In this document: piece after piece, positions 59,420 to 64,000 of the stretch | Layout: every line of letters starts with the position of its first letter | Position numbering within the stretch: the stretch's first letter is position 1 | NCBI RefSeq assembly: GCF_035222485.1 | Contig: NC_085922.1 | Location: 883,001 to 947,000 of the forward strand | Length of the DNA: 64,000 nt | DNA from: Podospora pseudoanserina | Taxonomy: Eukaryota > Ascomycota > Sordariomycetes > Sordariales > Podosporaceae | Reading direction: 5' to 3' | The notes under the pieces: model-generated | What the model saw: the letters and a program-made list of their open reading frames with translations, nothing else | Databases searched by the model: none | What the model was told of the DNA's origin: nothing | Program-made: the position numbers and the translations under genes

Positions 59420-60110
59420 CGCTAGCTAAACCGTTGACCATGGCTAAACCGTTTAAACCGAGAGCCCTCGAAACCCAGATCTCTGATTGGCCGGTGAGCT
59501 GGCAATTGGAGGGGGGTTCCTTGCACGAACAGGGGTTTCACATCCCATTTTAGGACTAGCACTTCCATATTAGGCCTAGTATGATCGAAGATGACAGGGA
59601 TCCAGGCTCTTCTACCATAACCACCATCAACCACCAAGACCACCACCACACTGCGCATCACCACATCCATCACCAATTGCCAATTGCCGGCCGCGCGCGC
59701 GTCGATCGATCAATAGGCTGGTGGGCAGTGGCCAATGGGAGCCCTGTCAATTGACTAGTCAGCACTGGCAGGGCTGCACGCGAGGGACTGGCTTACCTGG
59801 GTGCGTTGCTATGGATGTGGTGGGCGTGGGTGGGTGCAGTTGATCTTGGTGATGTTGAAGGTTGAAGACGGCTTGCCTTGCAAGGCCCTGGAAACCATGG
59901 TTTTGAACAGACTGTGAGCCGTGGGTCCTGAGCCGTGGTTCCTGAGCCTCTGGCACCTGCCTGGGTGTATGGGAATGCCCTTACTCCTTCCATTCCGGCC
60001 TGACGAAGACTTCAACCAAGGGCACCCCCTGCAGCCCTGGCTCAACTGGCCAATCAGGGTCCTGGATTCTTAAACGGTTTAGCTATCTTCAACGGTTCCG
60101 CTGAGGGCAA
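59420..60110. mobile_element. MITE-like element with imperfect inverted ends
   Basis: About 690 bases bounded by inverted copies of roughly 90 bases. The core CTAAACCGTTTAA at 59445-59457 matches TTAAACGGTTTAG at 60071-60083 exactly in reverse complement. Outward, AACCGTTGA (about 59430) pairs with TCAACGGTT (about 60088), and inward CTGATTGGCC (about 59484) pairs with GGCCAATCAG (about 60048). No transposase frame lies inside; the middle has CCACCA-rich and GCGCGC sequence. Extra AACCGTT motifs continue on the right to about 60155, as in elements with subterminal repeats. No clear target duplication was identified, and the superfamily is not assigned. Confidence 0.65.
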
Positions 60111-60279
60111 CCGTTCCGGGTGTTGACTGACAGTTGGCTCAGGGCAACCGTTCAAAGGTGTGGTAAATTGCCAGTAATGTCAAGACGGCCTCTCAACCGA
60201 CATGGGGTTGAGAAGCGGGCAGAAAGTGCTTGTGTATGGAGCTTGACTCTGTCGAGTCAACTTTTATTTGTACCTTCTT

Positions 60280-60545
60280 CAACGGGTGCAGGATACGGAG
60301 AGAATTGCGGGCCGGGCGGAGGCAGTCTGCAGCCGATTCCCAAACTGGAGTGGAAGATTCAACCCGTTCAAGAACAGGTAATATTCTTGGGTGGGTGGCT
60401 CTACCCCCTCGATTCCCTGCCTCCCATCGCGACTGCCCTTATCTGGGGACATGTGGCCGACAGAGTTGGCCGACGCTTTGTCTTGATTATGTCCTGCTTC
60501 GGTCGAATGGTGGCTACGCTCGCTGTCTTTTCGATTGGTGCGTAT
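60280..60545 (+). pseudogene. MFS transporter fragment
   Basis: One plus-strand frame shows GYGENCGP, VIFLGGWLYPLDSLPPIAT and ALIWGHVADRVGRRFVLIM, the helix-2 and helix-3 region of a fungal major-facilitator protein with its GHVADRVGRR signature. Preceding and following transporter segments (at least ten helices) are missing, and the right edge runs into unrelated sequence. It is a fragment, just outside the MITE-like element. Confidence 0.7.
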
Positions 60546-61017
60546 ACATGTTCGTTGGGAGTCACAGCAGGTGCATACCATTCAACGGCTTTACTAACTC
60601 AATCTTGTGTTCCCTAAAAGCATCACCTCGACGCAGCGCCGTCCAAATAACGGGGCGATGACACCACAGACGAATGTCAGGGTCCCAGAAATCCAGGAAC
60701 AGGGGAACAGGAAAGAAACTCAAAGCAAGGACAAATGCTGGGGTCGACCGACAGTTAATGAGAGAGAAGTGCGGCCCTCGGTTGGGGAACCGACCAAGCA
60801 ACCGCAAGCCGCCCAAACGAAGGTCCATTCATCCATCCGCTCCCATACTGTCTCGACACCATCCCGCTGCTTGTTCTCCTCTAGTTGCCTGGGCATCGGA
60901 AAGCCTTGCAATGCGTCTTTACGTCGGCCCCATTTTTGGCAATGCTCCGCAATAAATTCTAGATTAGAAATCAGGGGAAACACAACGTCGACGGTTGCTT
61001 CATTGTGAGAGGGGGCA

Positions 61018-62052
61018 CTAGTCGACTTCGAACATCGCTCGGACCTCATTCCTATCCAACTGACCGTTTGTATCAAGTGTCAGAGTGTGGTGGGTGGTCC
61101 AAGACCAATCGATATCATATTGCATGTTCGAGTTCCCCGAGACCGTGAGACGTGGCCTAAAACCGTATCTCGGTGCATGTTTGTTGCCTGTGCTACGTCT
61201 CTCGTGCTCGCACATCAGTTGACATGTTATTGGGACTAGTTGACTGCAATTGTCCGGATTATGCTGTCGAAGAAAGTGGGCTTCAATGTCGGGCCACTTG
61301 ATATGCTGGTGCTCGCATAGCCGGAGGACTCCTTCCCGACCGATACAGATACGGCTTCCGTCGCTCTTCTCTGCCTGTGCCTTGGAGAAGGCTCGAACCG
61401 AATGCTGTGTGGCACAGCCTGAGCAATGCAAGCGATTTGATTCATTGGGGCAGGCGAACTTGCATCTATTCCAGGTCTTGTTTGTAGTTTGGATGACCTC
61501 GAGGGGCGCACTGGGGGTATTGATTCTGGGTGTCGAGACGGGCAAGACGTCCACACGCGGCGAGGGGTCCGGCCTGCTGGTGCCTGGGTAGCCAGTGGAA
61601 GCAAGCACCAGGTCGCTGTGTTGGATACAGTCTCTACAGAGTCGATCTATGCGCAGAAGGTACCTAAGTCGGTCCCTACCCGTCCTCGTTAGCCGCCAAT
61701 CCATATCTGTGTTAAAACAAATTTTGCAGACGACTTACCAATCTCTGTCTGAGTGGCGTGTCAGGTGCCAATAAGCTTCCATGAGGTGACCTTGGAGCCG
61801 CTCATTCTAACTGCGCCCAAGAAGAATCTGGTACGTAGAGAACGGAATGTTTGAATAAACAATTCGTCTAAGGCTCTTCGAGACTTGGCCAAGAATGAGG
61901 CGGGTGACCGGATCGCCGTCGAGACACTCGACGATCATTATAAGCAGCTCGTCTGGGATGCGATACAGCCAGCTGTTCTTCATATTTTCGGCTGCAGCTG
62001 AAGCAAAATCACCATGCATCAACAGAGCACTCCCAATAGCCGTGAGTGTCAT
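61018..62052 (-). CDS. F-box-like protein, structure uncertain
   Basis: Two frames belong together. The upstream one (ATG at 62052 or 61983, to about 61807) holds an F-box: WLYRIPDELLIMIVECL, then LGQVSKSLRRIVYS. The downstream one (61018-61704) begins MDWRLTRTGRDRLRYLLRID..LCRDC, then cysteine-containing FACPNESNRLHCSGC, RICIGREGVLRLCEHQHIKW, the pattern that follows the F-box in many fungal proteins of this type (C-x-G-x-x-G-x-L-x-L-C-x-H). The join lies in 61705-61830, with a GTAAGT donor at about 61735 and CAG acceptor near 61709, but the phase does not fit cleanly, so a further intron or a break exists. Such proteins bind Skp1 and recruit targets to SCF ubiquitin ligases. Confidence 0.6.
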
Positions 62053-62481
62053 CTCGAAGATATTTCTCCGCCTGGCGCGCGTGACCTCTTTGAAAGGTGT
62101 CTGTCCGAGGTCCTTTGGGAAGGCGATCAATCGATATCGAAAGTTATGATTCAAGTAGCTGGTGGATAACGGCAAAGGGTGTAATTTACATGCAAAATCA
62201 AGCACGAGAGAATACCATGGAAAGGCTGTTGGTTGCGGGTGCGAGGAGACGGACAAAGTGGAGGAGAGAAAAGTGTTCCAAGAGCAGTTTCCATAGCAGG
62301 CGACATGAATGTCAACAACAAGCCATGGGGCAAGAGCTCGCCGGGCAATGATTGAGGGATGCTGTCACCGGGCGGATGCCGTCATATGTGGATCCAGTCC
62401 ATCAGCCTTGTTAGTGGACCATGGTGCGGCTGCATCTTGGCATTCCACATCGGTCACAAGGTTGACCAGAAGCAACACAAC

Positions 62482-63184
62482 CTAAAGCTGCATCTGCTCA
62501 ACAGCAGCAGCAAGATCGTTGCCAGTGCGGCGTGCCTGCCTCCGTCTTTTCATCTCGGCCTGAAGCTCCTTCCACGCCGCGACGCAGCGAGTGTGCTTTT
62601 GTCTCTTAATCTCGGCCTCGTTGCCGGCTGACGTTTCACTACCAGCAGAAGCTAAAGGGCAAGCTTCGCCGGCATTCTCCCCGCTTCTCTCATGGTTCCA
62701 ACGTGTGGGGAAGTTGGGCAGGGAGATGCTAGAGAGCAGGGTACTACTGGGCAAGGCTATACGACAAGAGGTTAGTAGTAATCACAAAATTAACAAGATA
62801 ATGGAGGTGAATACCATTGCCGGGAGTCGCATTGCTCATGGCGGCTCGATGGGTCAGCTTGCGCTGCCTTCTGTGGTGAGGTTTCCACGGCTTTTGGCGG
62901 GCAGGGGATGGCATGGCTGTCGATGGGAAGCCTTGGGACTGCGACACGGAACTTTCGGTTGAGGGGAGGGTCGGAAACCGACAGACGCGCTCGGAGCCTG
63001 TATCGAGCGCGGCCTCTTCATCCTCTGACAGTACATTGGGGTGCTGGCCTGGTTCTCGCAAGTGTTTTGGATCGCCGTCCAGATCTATTGCGGAGAGACT
63101 GTCGTCGAACGCCATCATACTCGCGACTTGCGCTTCATTTTTTCGCTGCCTTTCGCCGACTTGCTGCGAGTGAAAAGGTTCCAT
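62482..63184 (-). CDS. Unknown disordered protein, two exons
   Basis: Exon 1 ends at 62815, exon 2 is 62482-62756; the 58-base GTATTC..TAG intron joins MSNATPGN to ALPSSTLLSS in phase 1. First usable ATG is 63184 (MEPFHSQQV), though the frame is open further up, so an upstream exon is possible. About 214 residues, disordered, with FDDSLSAIDLDGD, LSEDEEAALDTGS, a basic WKPHHRRQRKLTHR and a C-terminal charged helix (KHTRCVAAWKELQAEMKRRR). No family recognised. Confidence 0.5.
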
Positions 63185-63229
63185 TGGGGTCGCAAACTCA
63201 ACGCTTTGTCGGACAGATGCGGTAGGCAA

Positions 63230-64000
63230 TGAAAAGTGGGTTGAGGCTGCGTTTCAGGCCAGATGTGATGAAGCTGGTTGAGTGGAAGAAAGGCGATGTA
63301 GGGGAAAGGCGAGGTCGCGTTGGGAGTCAAGGGGAATGTGAGAATACTAGGTCGGCTGTTCAAAGTTTGATGCAGCTGATGATGGGCAGCAACCTACATC
63401 CCTCTGTGCAAAACCCAAAGAATGGGATGACTCGTTTGCCCATTTATCTGCGCCGTTGAAAGTCTATAGAGAGACGTCTTCCAAAAATGCCCTAACATCA
63501 ACATCATCACCCGCGGGCTGCCTACTCCGGCGAACAACTGGTGAACTCCCCTGGCGAGCCACAAACACCGACAAAGCGCCACCCATCGTTCAAATCCCTA
63601 GTACCCACTAGTCCGCATCTTCCCACTGCTTCAAACTCTTCCTTCGACGCATCAGGCGAATTCAGGTACCCCCCATTCTCGGCACGTGCAACTGGAACAA
63701 CTATTCGCTGTTTTTTCTAACTGTAGGTGCATATCTGAGGGTGCTTTCTTACCATTCCTAGCTAGAACATGCTGCGCGGTGGGGCACAACAACGACTTTA
63801 AGTGGGTGTTCAGAGACGGCTTGGCAATACGATGGGTCAGTGAAATAGTGGTGACTGCTTCGCTCTGGCTCTGTGCATTGTGGTCGACGTTCTGCTGGCG
63901 CTCATGAAGGTCCATGGTTTCTTTTGAATGACTCTGAGAGGGTTGGAGTTGTGAAGAGAGCTGGATGCAGGGATACATTTTCACCAGATCAAGGCGGTGG
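63230..64000. other. Window end, no supported gene
   Basis: A minus-strand frame at 63652-63984 (110 codons, His/Gln-rich) is open near the window edge but has no recognisable motif. Nothing else is seen. Confidence 0.4.

Noticed and set aside
60607-61008. 133-codon plus-strand frame after the MFS fragment
   Set aside because: Low-complexity Lys/Gln/Thr composition with no transporter helices; it does not continue the MFS protein.

Overview
The window reads as nuclear DNA of a filamentous ascomycete (Pezizomycotina, most likely a sordariomycete). Genes lie singly on both strands, are split by short GT..AG introns of about 45-110 bases, and belong to families typical of these fungi: HET-domain proteins, a fungal rhodopsin-type receptor, a GH76 wall mannanase, a vanillyl-alcohol-oxidase-type flavoenzyme, an anion:cation symporter-type MFS transporter and large numbers of lineage-specific unknowns. 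Exon boundaries below are hand-placed from splice signals and reading phase.

Left third (0-30 kb): a HET-domain gene (minus), a secreted GH2 beta-galactosidase (minus), an AT-rich gene-free block, a wrecked amidase, a small Nif3-C-terminal-like gene, a second HET-domain gene, a long gene-poor stretch, a low-complexity unknown protein, a VAO-type oxidase whose frame is broken twice at homopolymers, a broken kinase-like gene, a DUF6594-like fragment, a small two-exon gene, a SET-domain protein with a signal peptide, a small secreted protein and an MFS permease.

Middle (30-45 kb): an HD-type phosphohydrolase, a fungal rhodopsin-type membrane protein whose 5' end grows out of a degenerate 66-79 bp tandem array, almost 5 kb with little coding signal, an unrecognised gene with a shifted basic tail, a GH76 (Dfg5-like) gene with a GC-AG intron, a single-pass membrane protein and an unknown gene crossed by one in-frame TAG.

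Right third (45-64 kb) looks like an accessory, fast-changing island: two tandem single-pass membrane proteins with LPEcY/LPEV repeats, a membrane-anchored member of a common unnamed fungal family, and divergent from it a 1,089-residue protein joining a trypsin-like serine protease with intact triad to a pseudokinase that has lost every catalytic residue except the VAIK lysine. A decayed HET gene follows, then a tandem pair of small unknown genes sharing an intron, a MITE-like inverted-repeat element beside an MFS fragment, an F-box-like gene and an unknown gene. The protease-pseudokinase fusion, flanked by HET and kinase-like relics, is my best candidate for an undescribed self/non-self recognition or cell-death component; that role is inference.
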